A stretch of DNA of 64,000 bases from positions 115,832 through 179,831 of the forward strand of contig JAGIBF010000017.1 in NCBI GenBank assembly GCA_017744515.1, written 5' to 3'. This stretch comes from Niastella sp. Its GTDB lineage: Bacteria > Bacteroidota > Bacteroidia > Chitinophagales > Chitinophagaceae. The notes beneath the pieces were generated by a model. That model saw only the letters and a program-made list of their open reading frames with translations. It did no database searches and had not been told where the DNA came from. Each line of letters starts with the position of its first letter. The stretch's first letter is position 1. The position numbers and the translations under genes were made by a program. Of the stretch, positions 37,721 to 47,241 are shown piece after piece.

Positions 37721-39172
37721 TTAAATCTCCTCCCTCACCAGCGGCATACTCATACAATGAAAACCACCACGTGCACGCGACAATTCAGCCGATGGCATCA
37801 GGATGATGGTGTCTTCCAATGCAGAAGCGCTGGTAATACCCTGTTCAAACTGATCCAGTAATTCCTTCACAGCGATCACGTTGAAACCAGCTTCCCGGAA
37901 AGCCTCCACAGTCTTGTCATTGCGGTCATAACCCAGGACAACACCTTCCTTCAGCGCCAGCAGGTTACAACTATCCGTCCACTGCTCACGTGTATCGTAT
38001 GGAAACTTATTATTGCCAGAGTAAATAAACCGCACCTTGCCCTCGCAGCCGAGGTCATTGCGGCTGATGTCGGACAACAGTTCTTCGAGGTTGTCAAAAT
38101 ATTTGGGGTCTTCGATTGACTTCTTGCGGAATTGGATGATCTTGATCTTCTCGTCTTTCTTAAGCCCTCCTTCGAGAATGCGTTCAACAGCATCGTCATC
38201 CTCATGCTTCATCACCTTTTTGGAGAAAGCGCCCAGCATCACCCACACATCCCGCTTTACCTGCGTAAAAATGGTATCGATATGCATATAATCCCGCTTC
38301 TTGGGGATCTTGATCACAGTGATCTTTTTCACGATATTCCTTTCAAACAACATGTTCACCACCTGATGGGCAGCTTCCATACTGGTACGTTCACTCACAC
38401 CTACCAGCAAGTGATCTTTACTCACTACCATCACATCACCCCCTTCCAGCGTTACCTTCTTTTCATCACCATCGCGGGGCAACAGGAAGTGGTGGAAAGT
38501 GTCAGGGATTTCCAGGATGTGGTCGCGGTAGCTTTCAAACAACGGGTGGTTGAAAAAGATATACTTGGCCAGTAGCGCTTCGCGGGTACGCGCTTTCTTG
38601 GCAGGCTTGTTCAGCAGCACGTGATCATTGATCACGATACCAATATCACGGGTAAAAATAAAATTGGGAATAGGAGGGAACAGCAGTTCATCGGTTGCCA
38701 GCGTACCACTGATCATTACCTTGGAAAGTTGCGCAGGTGGCAGTTCCAGCAACTGCGTTTGCTTGGTATACGAACAACCTTCCACAGCACAAACAGAAGC
38801 TACCAGCTTCAGACGTATCTCATGATCTTCAAGAATTTCAGCCAGTAGCCATTCCAATTCTACTACCTTTTCACTGCGGAAAAAAACAGGCTTTTCAGGT
38901 TTGTAAAAATTGCGTTTGTTTTCCGGAGCATCGATCTCCTGAAGTTTTCCATGGATCTTATCAGGGTCGAGGAAATACAATAATATCTTAGTGTAATAAT
39001 CGTACTCTTTGCGGCGGATAGTTTCAAGATGAACAATATCTTCAAACAACCAGTCCTGTGCTTTGGAAGGTACCACCCGGCCCAAACCACTGTCGGGACT
39101 ATGGACCAGTAATCGTTTTAAAGTACCAACTTCAGAAGAAACGTGTAAAATAGCCTTGTCTTTTTTAGTCAT
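37721..39172 (-). CDS. Arginine deiminase-related protein (amidinotransferase superfamily)
   Basis: A 483-aa protein, longer than bacterial ArcA (about 400 aa). LKRLLVHSPDSGLGRVVP is the N-terminal strand and substrate loop, and NFIFTRDIGIVINDHVLLNKPAK the second. ALEGGDVMVV-like VTLEGGDVMVVSKDHLLVG carries catalytic Glu/Asp, HIDTIFTQV the His, and GGFHCMSMPLVREEI the catalytic Cys at the very C-terminus. It probably hydrolyses arginine to citrulline and ammonia. The neighbouring CtlX could take citrulline on, making a two-enzyme route distinct from arcABC. Confidence 0.85.
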   Translation of the reverse strand: MTKKDKAILHVSSEVGTLKRLLVHSPDSGLGRVVPSKAQDWLFEDIVHLETIRRKEYDYYTKILLYFLDPDKIHGKLQEIDAPENKRNFYKPEKPVFFRSEKVVELEWLLAEILEDHEIRLKLVASVCAVEGCSYTKQTQLLELPPAQLSKVMISGTLATDELLFPPIPNFIFTRDIGIVINDHVLLNKPAKKARTREALLAKYIFFNHPLFESYRDHILEIPDTFHHFLLPRDGDEKKVTLEGGDVMVVSKDHLLVGVSERTSMEAAHQVVNMLFERNIVKKITVIKIPKKRDYMHIDTIFTQVKRDVWVMLGAFSKKVMKHEDDDAVERILEGGLKKDEKIKIIQFRKKSIEDPKYFDNLEELLSDISRNDLGCEGKVRFIYSGNNKFPYDTREQWTDSCNLLALKEGVVLGYDRNDKTVEAFREAGFNVIAVKELLDQFEQGITSASALEDTIILMPSAELSRARGGFHCMSMPLVREEI

Positions 39173-39392
39173 ATAAGCAAATGTTGAACAGTCATTCAGG
39201 GATATAGTAATTCAGGTAACGATATAGACAGCAGAAACGCTAACCCGGCAGGTAATAACCTACAGGCAGTAATAACTGGGCAAATGGAGGAATAAAAGCG
39301 GTTGATGGCTTCATAAGAGGAAGTAAATATACAGGATTTACAATTGCAAGCATTGTGTAGAGAAATAAAAGGCTGGTTGTCAGAAAACTAAA

Positions 39393-39420
39393 GGGGCCGT
39401 TACCTTTCGATAACGACCCC
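39393..39420 (-). terminator. Terminator downstream of the OsmC gene
   Basis: GGGGCCGTTA and TAACGACCCC form a stem with one G-U type mismatch. On the minus strand the hairpin is followed by TTTAGTTTTC. Confidence 0.7.
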
Positions 39421-39442
39421 AATATAATGGTAGTAATAACTA

Positions 39443-39859
39443 TTAATAAGTTACGCTTAACGTAATAGGCACACTCAGCGCCTTGGAGATAATGCAATTT
39501 GCTTTAGCGCCTTCGGCAATTTGCTGAAACTTTTCAGCTGAAACACCTTCGATGGGAGAGCCTTTCAATTCCAGGTGAATCCCGGTAACCTTCAGACCAA
39601 CCATATCCAGATCGAGGATAGCATTCGTTTCCAGGTCGCCGGGGGTAAAGCCGGCTTGAGACAGTTGAGCACTTACTGCCATGGTAAAGCAGCCGGCATG
39701 AGAGGCAGCCAGTAACTCCTCAGGATTGGTACCTACACCCTCTTCAAAGCGGGTCTTGAAGGAATATTGAGTTTTGTTCAAAGTAGAACTTTGAGTAGAA
39801 AGAGCACCTTTACCTTCTTTTAAAGTACCGTTCCAATGGGCGTTGCCTGTACGTTTCAT
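39443..39859 (-). CDS. OsmC/Ohr family peroxiredoxin
   Basis: A 138-aa protein from ATG 39859 (MKRTGNAHWNGTLKEGKG). The first redox Cys is in LLAASHAGCFTMAVS and the second in GAKANCIISKALSVPI, the two-Cys arrangement of OsmC. It reduces organic peroxides in the cytoplasm using lipoylated or thiol donors. The size and motifs fit the OsmC branch better than Ohr. Confidence 0.92.
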   Translation of the reverse strand: MKRTGNAHWNGTLKEGKGALSTQSSTLNKTQYSFKTRFEEGVGTNPEELLAASHAGCFTMAVSAQLSQAGFTPGDLETNAILDLDMVGLKVTGIHLELKGSPIEGVSAEKFQQIAEGAKANCIISKALSVPITLSVTY

Positions 39860-40096
39860 AATAAATGGTATTTGATAATTAAATGAATAAAATTGTATGA
39901 AAAAGCTGTGCCAGCTTTCCCCCGCAGCCGGGGACAAGAATAACATAAAGCTACGGGATTTAGTTTAACATAGAACCCTGTATATGAAATCCACAACTAA
40001 TACCATGATCAATACAAACCCAGGAAACAGCCACTATTAATTAATCATTATTTAGTGCATTACGGAGCGGCTGTTTTGCTCGTCGCTCGCAGCTTA

Positions 40097-42523
40097 TTAA
40101 TTATCCGCAACCCTAAAGAAAGTCCTTCCACTGATCACCCCCTCGTCACTATAACCCTGCAACACACAAATAAACCGCCCGTTGAGATCATTGGTCGAAA
40201 AATGCAAAGTAGCTTCACCCTTGTCATCAGTCATCACCTTATACGTCCAGAAAACAGTCGACATCACTTCCGGCGCCGTTGGGTTAAACTTTTCATAATC
40301 CGCCACATAAAACTCCTTGGGCCAGGAAGTACCATTTACCTGTTGCATAAAGCCGGGAGGCTCCGCACCATGACATCCCTCGTACCTTACCATCCGCCCT
40401 TGGTAACTATACATTTGCCCCGAAACAGGTTGTGAGCCCATAGGATGATTGCGGCAGTTGAGAATATTATACATACAAACCCAGTCATTGCAGTTGGCGC
40501 TTTTATAAACATCATAGTAGCTGTTCTGCTTCTTGGCCACCACCACTACCGCCTGCAAAGCCTTCTTTAGGTATTCCTGTTCCTGCACCGACAATTCAGC
40601 CGTAACATAACCCGCTTCAGGCCATGAAACTTTAGCCAAACCGGTGTCCACCATGCCACAGGTGTTTTGCATCCTTACAGTATATTCTTTAAAATTTTTA
40701 TTATCACTTACCAGGATAATTGCCTTCTTGCCCGACTCCACTTGCAGCACTTGGGAAGGCAATTCAAAATAGCCGGATGAATCTGTATTGAGTGTAAAAG
40801 TGCGGCCACCACTAATGATCATCAGCGATACGGGTTTCTTTGCTGGTTTATCCCTAAAAAACACCTGCCCCACATCACAGCTCTTTTCTTCAGAAGCTAC
40901 ATGACGTGGAGTAGCATTGATCTCTTCCCATTTATACCTTGTCCAATACCGCGTCAGCAATACCTGCTCGATGTTTTCAGACGTAGCATAATAAGCATTC
41001 CCCGGCATAGCCGCTGGTGAGGGTAAGAAACGGTCATAATGCGCAAAACGTACAATGTCTGCCGCACGCGTCGAATCCAGCCGCGAGGCCAGCACGCAAG
41101 CCAGCGAAAACAGCGACTTTACCGGCTCCCCTTTACTATTGGTCACCTTAACCTTCAGCTCCAGTTTGGCACGGTGATGATAAACAGCAGAATCTGTGAT
41201 CAACTGCACCTGCACGGGAGGCGATTTTTCAATGTATACGGCTCGTTCAGCTCTTGGAATACCCTTGTCGTCAAACAACGTGAGCGTTACCACACCCTCC
41301 GGCATGTCGGCCGTGGATAACCGTAAAGAAGCCAGTTTGTCGTGAGAACGCAGTATCCCTGCGAAGAAAACATTCCGGTAATTATGTACCATCAAATGGA
41401 AAGAGCTTTGACCGGGAGTACCGATCTCAACCTGGAAAGTAGTATCCTTAACGACTGCTTCCCGCAAATGCAAACTATAACCATCGGCTGCTACCGGGGG
41501 AAAACGATACACAAGCTGTTTGGTACTGTCCGCTATTTGAAGTGTATATATCTTGCCCTCCTGCGGCGCCCAATCGATAACACCTATACCATACAAGTCA
41601 GTTTGAAACTGAGCTACGAACTTGCCATCAGCCATCAATTGTCCCTTGGTGGCGATAGGAACACGTTGCCCGTTTTTGATTTCGATGGCAGTTTTAGAAG
41701 CGTGACCATGTACAAGGTTGCCACCTTCAGGATACAGCTTGATGATGGCTATATCCTGAAACAGCGGGACCATAGATCTGATCACCTGCTTATCCTTTTC
41801 CCGTGTCACGGTAGCCTCCAGTTGTATCCGTTTGTCGAAAGCCTGACTACGAGGCAGACTGAAATTAACCTCGCCGAAAGGATTGATTTTCTTGCGGCCG
41901 GTTTGCAATACAGCACCACCTGTTTGCAGCGTATAAGAAACCTCGCCACCGCTGGCCAGGCCGCCATAACCGGTAAGCACTTTATAGCCAAAATGAACAG
42001 AATCACCTGTCAGGATTGAAGCAGCTGCCGGTAACGCAGACAATTTAAAAGTGGTAGCTTCTCCGGCCTGTATACTGATGGATTGTTGAAAAACGGATTG
42101 CTGCGGATGATTGAGATAACTGTTCGTATAAGCCAGCAACCGGTATTCGCCCGGCGGCAAACTGTCAGGCAGAAAAAGAGCGCCGCCGCCTAAGCCGGAC
42201 TCGATGATAAAGCGCTCGGAAGCCAGTATCTTTTTAGAAGCCTCTTCGATCAGCAGCGTATGCAGCGTATGTTGCGGAGCCAGCGGCCCCGTGCTCAGGA
42301 TATAAGCAGTGAACCATATATTTTCATTCCGTACATAAACGGTCTTATCGATATGCAGGAAAAGATCAGGCTGCTGACGGCTGGTAGTAAACTGCGTAAA
42401 ATTGGAGTCCAGCATATCCAGTACAGAATAATCCTCCTGCTGCTGGGCTTGCATAGCAATCGGGAAAGCGCATAAAAGGATAAACAAAAACAGGCAGAAC
42501 GAACGTGATAACATATTACCCAT
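40097..42523 (-). CDS. Large exported MG2-domain protein with plug-like C-terminal region
   Basis: An 808-aa protein with signal peptide (RSFCLFLFILLCAFPIAMQAQ); ATG 42523 or the ATG three codons on both work. LFLHIDKTVYVRNENIWFTAY near residue 50 is an MG2 (macroglobulin-like) domain, the part that usually precedes a TonB-dependent plug in Bacteroidota. Several Ig-like segments follow. Near residue 690, KKALQAVVVVAKK resembles a SusC plug start, and a Cys-rich stretch (CNDWVCMYNILNCRNHP) follows. It lacks a beta-barrel, so it is not a receptor itself. It is probably a periplasmic or surface accessory protein. Confidence 0.7.
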   Translation of the reverse strand: MGNMLSRSFCLFLFILLCAFPIAMQAQQQEDYSVLDMLDSNFTQFTTSRQQPDLFLHIDKTVYVRNENIWFTAYILSTGPLAPQHTLHTLLIEEASKKILASERFIIESGLGGGALFLPDSLPPGEYRLLAYTNSYLNHPQQSVFQQSISIQAGEATTFKLSALPAAASILTGDSVHFGYKVLTGYGGLASGGEVSYTLQTGGAVLQTGRKKINPFGEVNFSLPRSQAFDKRIQLEATVTREKDKQVIRSMVPLFQDIAIIKLYPEGGNLVHGHASKTAIEIKNGQRVPIATKGQLMADGKFVAQFQTDLYGIGVIDWAPQEGKIYTLQIADSTKQLVYRFPPVAADGYSLHLREAVVKDTTFQVEIGTPGQSSFHLMVHNYRNVFFAGILRSHDKLASLRLSTADMPEGVVTLTLFDDKGIPRAERAVYIEKSPPVQVQLITDSAVYHHRAKLELKVKVTNSKGEPVKSLFSLACVLASRLDSTRAADIVRFAHYDRFLPSPAAMPGNAYYATSENIEQVLLTRYWTRYKWEEINATPRHVASEEKSCDVGQVFFRDKPAKKPVSLMIISGGRTFTLNTDSSGYFELPSQVLQVESGKKAIILVSDNKNFKEYTVRMQNTCGMVDTGLAKVSWPEAGYVTAELSVQEQEYLKKALQAVVVVAKKQNSYYDVYKSANCNDWVCMYNILNCRNHPMGSQPVSGQMYSYQGRMVRYEGCHGAEPPGFMQQVNGTSWPKEFYVADYEKFNPTAPEVMSTVFWTYKVMTDDKGEATLHFSTNDLNGRFICVLQGYSDEGVISGRTFFRVADN

Positions 42524-42639
42524 GAAAATACAAAGTTAAAACTACACAACCACCAATTGGCTGTTGGTCGGAAATCGCAAAATGGGGAAAAAGAAGTATT
42601 TTGATGATTAGAAATATTGAAATAAGTTAACCCTGATTT

Positions 42640-43005
42640 ATGAATGATGCTTTAACGGAGTTTGGAAAATTGTATATTGAACAAGTCAGAGACAATAGTA
42701 TTTTTTGGTTGGAAAATACAATAACTGGTAAAATGAAGGCTCCGGCAGATCAGGAGCTTTTTAAAAGGATAAATACATTACCAAAAGAACATATTGATAT
42801 CCTTAAAGAAATTGCTTACAATGCGGTTGATCAGGCGTTACATTATATGCTCTTCATGTTTGAACAGTCGGACGAATGGAAAATTGCCAATCCGTCGAAA
42901 GATATTGAATCCATAAGTGATATTTCAGATGGACTATGTGGTGAACTATATTCCTCGGACGGTTGGATTGAGCAGTTTAGCGAATATCCAAGTAGTAAGG
43001 ACTAA
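42640..43005 (+). CDS. Hypothetical small acidic protein
   Basis: A 121-aa helical, acidic protein (MNDALTEFGKLYIEQVRDNS...YPSSKD) that I do not recognise. It is more AT-rich than its neighbours, uses many AAA, GAT and TTT codons, and has no signal peptide. A stretch HILKEIAYNAVDQALHYML-like (IDILKEIAYNAVDQALHYML) looks helical and amphipathic. The composition and isolation suggest recent gain, perhaps an immunity-like protein without a visible toxin partner; that is a guess. Confidence 0.55.
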   Translation: MNDALTEFGKLYIEQVRDNSIFWLENTITGKMKAPADQELFKRINTLPKEHIDILKEIAYNAVDQALHYMLFMFEQSDEWKIANPSKDIESISDISDGLCGELYSSDGWIEQFSEYPSSKD

Positions 43006-43229
43006 AACAACCATAATTTTGAGTAGTTAGTCAGGTCACCCAAAACAACCAGATTGCCATATAAGCCAATATGCGCCAAACCGCGCCAGTATTGTCAATA
43101 ATGAGTAATTGTACCCACGCCTGGGTAGGAGTGAGCCCGCCAACTCACGCAACCGATTGATTCAACCGATTGTGCAAAATTGTACCAGTCACAGCCAATC
43201 AGCAGGAGATATAACTACCTTTAGCTGCA

Positions 43230-44507
43230 ATGAGACTATCCATCTTACTGCTGATAATACTGGTCAATATTAATGCCACAGCGGCAATAGACCCCGTTCA
43301 ACTACCACTCGGTGGCAACACCTGGGTTCACGGCCAAACAGACAAACAACGCCTGCTCACTGCCAACGGAATCGAGAACTGGAGCGATAAAACGACAACC
43401 TTCACTACCTGGGTACGCATCAATACGCCGGGTACTATGCAGGTAAAACTAAGAGGCAAAGCCGCGCAACCTTGTACACTTGCCCTCTCGATCGGAGGAA
43501 AACAGTATACCGTAAAAGTAAATGACGCCGCTGCCCAATGGATAACAGTAGGAGAGTGGACACTCAAAGACACCGGCTATATCGCCATGCAACTGTCTGG
43601 GGTAGACAAACAAGGCGACCACTTTGCAGATATCAGCGATTACGAGCTCAGTGGTACTGCTATCAACGAAGCCACAGTCTTTGTAAAGAATAACGAAGGC
43701 AACTTCTTCTATTGGGGACGTCGCGGCCCTTCCGTCCATTTAAATTATCCTCTCGCAGACGACATTCAGGCCGAATGGTTTTACAACGAGATCACAGTGC
43801 CGGCAGAACAGGACGTGATTGGTTCCTATTACATGGCCAATGGCTTTGGAGAAGGATACTTCGGCATTCAGGTCAATTCAGCTACAGAAAGAAGAATACT
43901 CTTCTCGGTGTGGAGCCCTTATACGACCGACGATCCCAAAAGCATTCCCGAAGACATGCGTATCACCATGCTCAAAAAAGGAGAACAGGTATATACAGGT
44001 GAGTTTGGTAATGAAGGATCAGGTGGGCAAAGCTACCTCCGCTTTCCTTGGAAAGCAGGCTTGACTTATGGATTTCTACTAAGAGGAATACCTGACAACA
44101 ACAACAACAATACGACCTACACAGCATGGTTCCACGATCCGGAGCAAAACAAGTGGATGTTGATCGCTTCCTTCAAGCGGCCAAAGACCAGCAAGCACCT
44201 CACAAGGCTGCATTCCTTCCTCGAAAACTTCATTCCCGAACAAGGCGATAAAGAGCGGAAAGTTATGTTCAGCAACCAATGGATACGGGATACAAAAGGC
44301 AACTGGATCATCTTGAATAAGGCAGGCTTTACTTACGACAACACGGCAGCCAAAGGGTACCGGAAAGATTATGCAGGCGGCGTAGAGGGCAACCACTTTT
44401 TCCTGAAGAACTGTGGCTTCTTTAATCAATACACAGCCTATAAAAGCACATTCATACGATCCGCAGGCAACAAACATCCGGAAATAGACTTTGATAAGCT
44501 ACCATAA
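43230..44507 (+). CDS. DUF5077-DUF3472 domain protein, exported
   Basis: A 425-aa protein with signal peptide (MRLSILLLIILVNINATAA). Residues ~20-140 match DUF5077 (LPLGGNTWVHG, VKLRGKAAQ, YTVKVNDAAAQWITVGEW). Residues ~150-425 match DUF3472 (FFYWGRRGPSVHLNYPL, SYYMANGFGEGYFGIQVNS, RRILFSVWSPYTTDDP). Both domains are common in Bacteroidota carbohydrate loci, and the beta-sandwich architecture suggests glycan binding. It is followed by a CBM9-like gene and a LacI regulator, consistent with a small sugar-related cluster. Confidence 0.85.
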   Translation: MRLSILLLIILVNINATAAIDPVQLPLGGNTWVHGQTDKQRLLTANGIENWSDKTTTFTTWVRINTPGTMQVKLRGKAAQPCTLALSIGGKQYTVKVNDAAAQWITVGEWTLKDTGYIAMQLSGVDKQGDHFADISDYELSGTAINEATVFVKNNEGNFFYWGRRGPSVHLNYPLADDIQAEWFYNEITVPAEQDVIGSYYMANGFGEGYFGIQVNSATERRILFSVWSPYTTDDPKSIPEDMRITMLKKGEQVYTGEFGNEGSGGQSYLRFPWKAGLTYGFLLRGIPDNNNNNTTYTAWFHDPEQNKWMLIASFKRPKTSKHLTRLHSFLENFIPEQGDKERKVMFSNQWIRDTKGNWIILNKAGFTYDNTAAKGYRKDYAGGVEGNHFFLKNCGFFNQYTAYKSTFIRSAGNKHPEIDFDKLP

Positions 44508-44518
44508 TTAATAAGGCG

Positions 44519-44565
44519 TCCCGACAGTATGTCGGGATGACGGGTATTTCAAAGCCTCCGGCTTT
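44519..44565. repeat. Paired short hairpins between genes
   Basis: TCCCGACAGTATGTCGGGA (44519-44537) is a palindrome, and AAAGCCTCCGGCTTT (44551-44565) is a second hairpin. They lie between the DUF3472 gene and the CBM9-like gene and may be repetitive elements or a weak terminator. Confidence 0.55.
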
Positions 44566-44590
44566 GTTTCCTCAACGGCAATGCAAAAAC

Positions 44591-45223
44591 ATGAAACAAC
44601 TCTCAATCCCCCGCCTCTCTATAAAAGATGCACAAGACATCACACAGCAGGAGCAGGCATTAAATGCCCTGCCAAAACAAGCCATTGCCGAAACACCCTG
44701 GCAATCGTATCCATATAAACCAATGGTTCACTTTGCTATAGGCTATCACGACAAACACATTTACCTTAAGTATTTTGTATCGGAAAAAGATATCCGCGCA
44801 ACAACCAATCAGGTAAATGGAAAAGTATGGCAGGACAGCTGTGTGGAATTCTTCATCGGTTTTGATGAAGCAGGCTATTATAACCTTGAATTCAATTGCA
44901 TTGGCACCGCCTTAATAGGATATGGACCATCTAAGGCAGAACGAAATATGTTACCGGCCCACATCGTACAGCAAATAATAACAAAGACAACAATTATCCG
45001 GCAACCGGATACAGCAGTGCAGTGGGAACTACTCCTTTGTATTCCGGTATCGGTATTCATCCATCACCAGTCCCTCGCATTATCCGGAAAACAATGCCGG
45101 GGCAACTTTTACAAATGTGGAGACCTGCTGTCCGAACCACACTACGTAAGCTGGACGCAGATCGATACACCTGAACCCAACTTCCATGTTCCCAAAGATT
45201 TTGGATACCTGCAGTTCAAGTAA
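44591..45223 (+). CDS. Carbohydrate-binding family 9-like protein
   Basis: A 210-aa protein from ATG 44591. TPWQSYPYKPMVHFAIGYHDKHIYLKY and GKVWQDSCVEFFIGFDEAGYYNLEFNC carry the CBM9/DOMON-like beta-sandwich pattern with the conserved VWxD..VE motif. WTQIDTPEPNFHVPKDFGYLQF closes the domain. No signal peptide is present at this start. It probably binds a sugar or cofactor. It sits between the DUF3472 gene and the LacI regulator. Confidence 0.8.
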   Translation: MKQLSIPRLSIKDAQDITQQEQALNALPKQAIAETPWQSYPYKPMVHFAIGYHDKHIYLKYFVSEKDIRATTNQVNGKVWQDSCVEFFIGFDEAGYYNLEFNCIGTALIGYGPSKAERNMLPAHIVQQIITKTTIIRQPDTAVQWELLLCIPVSVFIHHQSLALSGKQCRGNFYKCGDLLSEPHYVSWTQIDTPEPNFHVPKDFGYLQFK

Positions 45224-45250
45224 ATATATAATTCTGTCACTCCGATCAAT

Positions 45251-45273
45251 GTCACCCTGAGCTTGTCGAAGGG
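45251..45273. repeat. REP-like palindromic element (GAGC..GTCGAA family)
   Basis: GTCACCCTGAGCTTGTCGAA followed by GGG; the same core and CCCT/AGGG stem as the element at 36165. It lies 28 bp before the LacI start codon. Confidence 0.65.
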
Positions 45274-45301
45274 TTATTCAGGAAGTAAATAAAACGATGC
45301 A

Positions 45302-46321
45302 ATGGAACACAAACTACCAACAGTCAAAGAGATAGCCCGCCGGCTGAATGTGTCGGTTTCCACCGTGTCACGGGCATTGAGCGATCATCCACGTATTGGG
45401 TTGGGCACGAAGATAAAAGTGCGGACACTGGCCAAAGAACTCAACTACGAGCCCAACGCCAAAGCCATCTTTTTCAAGCAACGCAAAACCTTCATTGTAG
45501 GCGTTGTCCTTCCATACATCAGAGAAGAGTTTTTCTCGGAAGCCATCAGCGGCATCGAAGCAGCTGCCATGGAGCACGACTACACCATCCTTTTCGGACA
45601 GAGCTACGACAACCCCGATAGAGAGAAGCAGGTAGTCGATGCCATGAAAAAGCAAAGAGTGGATGGACTCATTATTTCGTTATCAAAGCAAACCAATAAA
45701 TACGAACACCTGCAGGCCTTGGATAAGTTCGATATACCGGTTGTCTATTTCGATCGCGTGCCTGCCATGGAAGACGTACATAAAGTATATTGCGATCTTT
45801 ACCAGGGCACCACGGAAATGGTGAAATGGCTCTTCAATAGAGGCTATCGCCGCGTGGCATTTATCAACGGACCTGATAAACTGCCGGCCAGTAAAGAAAG
45901 GTTGAAAGGCTATCTCGAAGGCGTTTCCCGGCAGAAACTGAAAATAGACATGCAGATGGTGGAAAATACGGACCTTTCCAAAGAGAGCACCCATCTGGCT
46001 ATGAAGAAGCTGCTATCATTAAAACACCGGCCGCATGCCATCATCACCTTCAACGATTATGTGCACATGGATGCTGTTCAATATGCCGAACAACAACAGG
46101 TGCGCATCAACAAAGACATCGCATTTGTGAGTTACGCCAATCTACCCATTACCAATTATACCGCCTATCCGCCATTGGCTTCAATAGAACAATATCCCTA
46201 CGGGCAAGGCAAAAAAGCAATGGAACTGCTGATGCAAATAATGAACAACAAAGCATCTGCAGTTCCGGAATTAAATTATTACGTGGAGAAAATAACACCG
46301 ACGCTCGTAATGCATCATTAA
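45302..46321 (+). CDS. LacI family transcriptional regulator
   Basis: A 339-aa regulator. TVKEIARRLNVSVSTVSRAL is the LacI helix-turn-helix, followed by the hinge LAKELNYEPNA. Residues ~60-339 are a periplasmic-binding-protein-like sugar-sensing domain (FIVGVVLPYIREEFFSEAISG, VVYFDRVP). It probably represses sugar-use genes until a ligand binds. The DUF3472 and CBM9-like genes just upstream are natural candidates. Its stop overlaps the convergent dehydrogenase gene by four bases. Confidence 0.93.
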   Translation: MEHKLPTVKEIARRLNVSVSTVSRALSDHPRIGLGTKIKVRTLAKELNYEPNAKAIFFKQRKTFIVGVVLPYIREEFFSEAISGIEAAAMEHDYTILFGQSYDNPDREKQVVDAMKKQRVDGLIISLSKQTNKYEHLQALDKFDIPVVYFDRVPAMEDVHKVYCDLYQGTTEMVKWLFNRGYRRVAFINGPDKLPASKERLKGYLEGVSRQKLKIDMQMVENTDLSKESTHLAMKKLLSLKHRPHAIITFNDYVHMDAVQYAEQQQVRINKDIAFVSYANLPITNYTAYPPLASIEQYPYGQGKKAMELLMQIMNNKASAVPELNYYVEKITPTLVMHH

Positions 46322-47166
46322 ATTGAATCCTTGCCGATAACACTCCAGTCGTCATTGCCATGCCCACGCTCGATAAAGCGGTCCATGGCAGCAGCGATAC
46401 CTGGGATCATGGCGAGGTTCGTGCCACCCTTCTCGGCAGCCTCGATAAACAGTTGAGTATCCTTCCTTGCCATATTCAACTCCCAGGAAGGCCTGTTATA
46501 AGTACCGGCAGTCATGCGCTGCAAGCGGGCAGGCAACATCGCAGCTGGGTTCCACATGTCGAATAATGCAGCCACATCCTTAACCGGTATATGTAAAGCC
46601 TTGGCGAGTGCAAGCGTATCGGCGAGCCCTGCAGTGAAAGTTACCAGGAAACAATTGCCGGTGAGCTTTAAGCCTGCAGCTTTTCCTTCTTCATCACCGA
46701 AGTTGACGAGCTTGCCGGTCATTTCGGATAAGATAGGAGTCATCTTTGTAATAATCGTTTGATCACCCGATACCATCATCGTACCGGTACTTTCCAGCGC
46801 ATTGATAGGCCCCATGAACACAGGCGCATGCAAATAAGTAAAGCCACGCGCTTTCCAGGCTTTAGTCCTTTCAATAGCGCCATCGACAGAAGTGGTGGTA
46901 TGATCAATTATAATAGCGCCCGGTTGAAAACCTGCACTGGCAATCTCCAGCACTTCGTTCACCGAAGCATCATCTTTAAGCGTTACATGAATGATCTCAG
47001 CCCCTTTTACAGCGTCCACCACATTGGCAAAAGCTTTGGCGCCATCTGCTTCCAGCGCGGTAGCCTTCGCAGCAGTCCTGTTCCATACATTTACCGGTAC
47101 CCCTTTTTTGAGTAAGGCCCGTACAAAATTTGCCCCTAAAAGCCCCATGCCTAAAAATGCTCTCAT
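46318..47166 (-). CDS. NAD(P)-dependent beta-hydroxyacid dehydrogenase family protein
   Basis: A 282-aa protein of the 3-hydroxyisobutyrate dehydrogenase family. The Rossmann motif is MRAFLGMGLLGANFVRAL (GxGxxG variant, GMGLLG), DHTTTSVDGA is the substrate region, and GLKLTGNCFLVTFTAGLADTLALA carries the catalytic Lys. Members reduce or oxidise small beta-hydroxyacids, tartronate semialdehyde or succinic semialdehyde. It ends within four bases of the convergent LacI gene. Confidence 0.9.
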   Translation of the reverse strand: MRAFLGMGLLGANFVRALLKKGVPVNVWNRTAAKATALEADGAKAFANVVDAVKGAEIIHVTLKDDASVNEVLEIASAGFQPGAIIIDHTTTSVDGAIERTKAWKARGFTYLHAPVFMGPINALESTGTMMVSGDQTIITKMTPILSEMTGKLVNFGDEEGKAAGLKLTGNCFLVTFTAGLADTLALAKALHIPVKDVAALFDMWNPAAMLPARLQRMTAGTYNRPSWELNMARKDTQLFIEAAEKGGTNLAMIPGIAAAMDRFIERGHGNDDWSVIGKDSI

Positions 47167-47241
47167 GATCGTTTGTTTTGCTAAAGGTATTTAAAAAAAC
47201 AGCCGATTCGGTATCTTGGTGCAACCTTAACGTAAAGTGGC

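Noticed and set aside
39240..39497. 85-codon hydrophobic open frame after the OsmC gene
   Set aside because: It overlaps the OsmC coding end and runs through its terminator hairpin; no start signal or family match.
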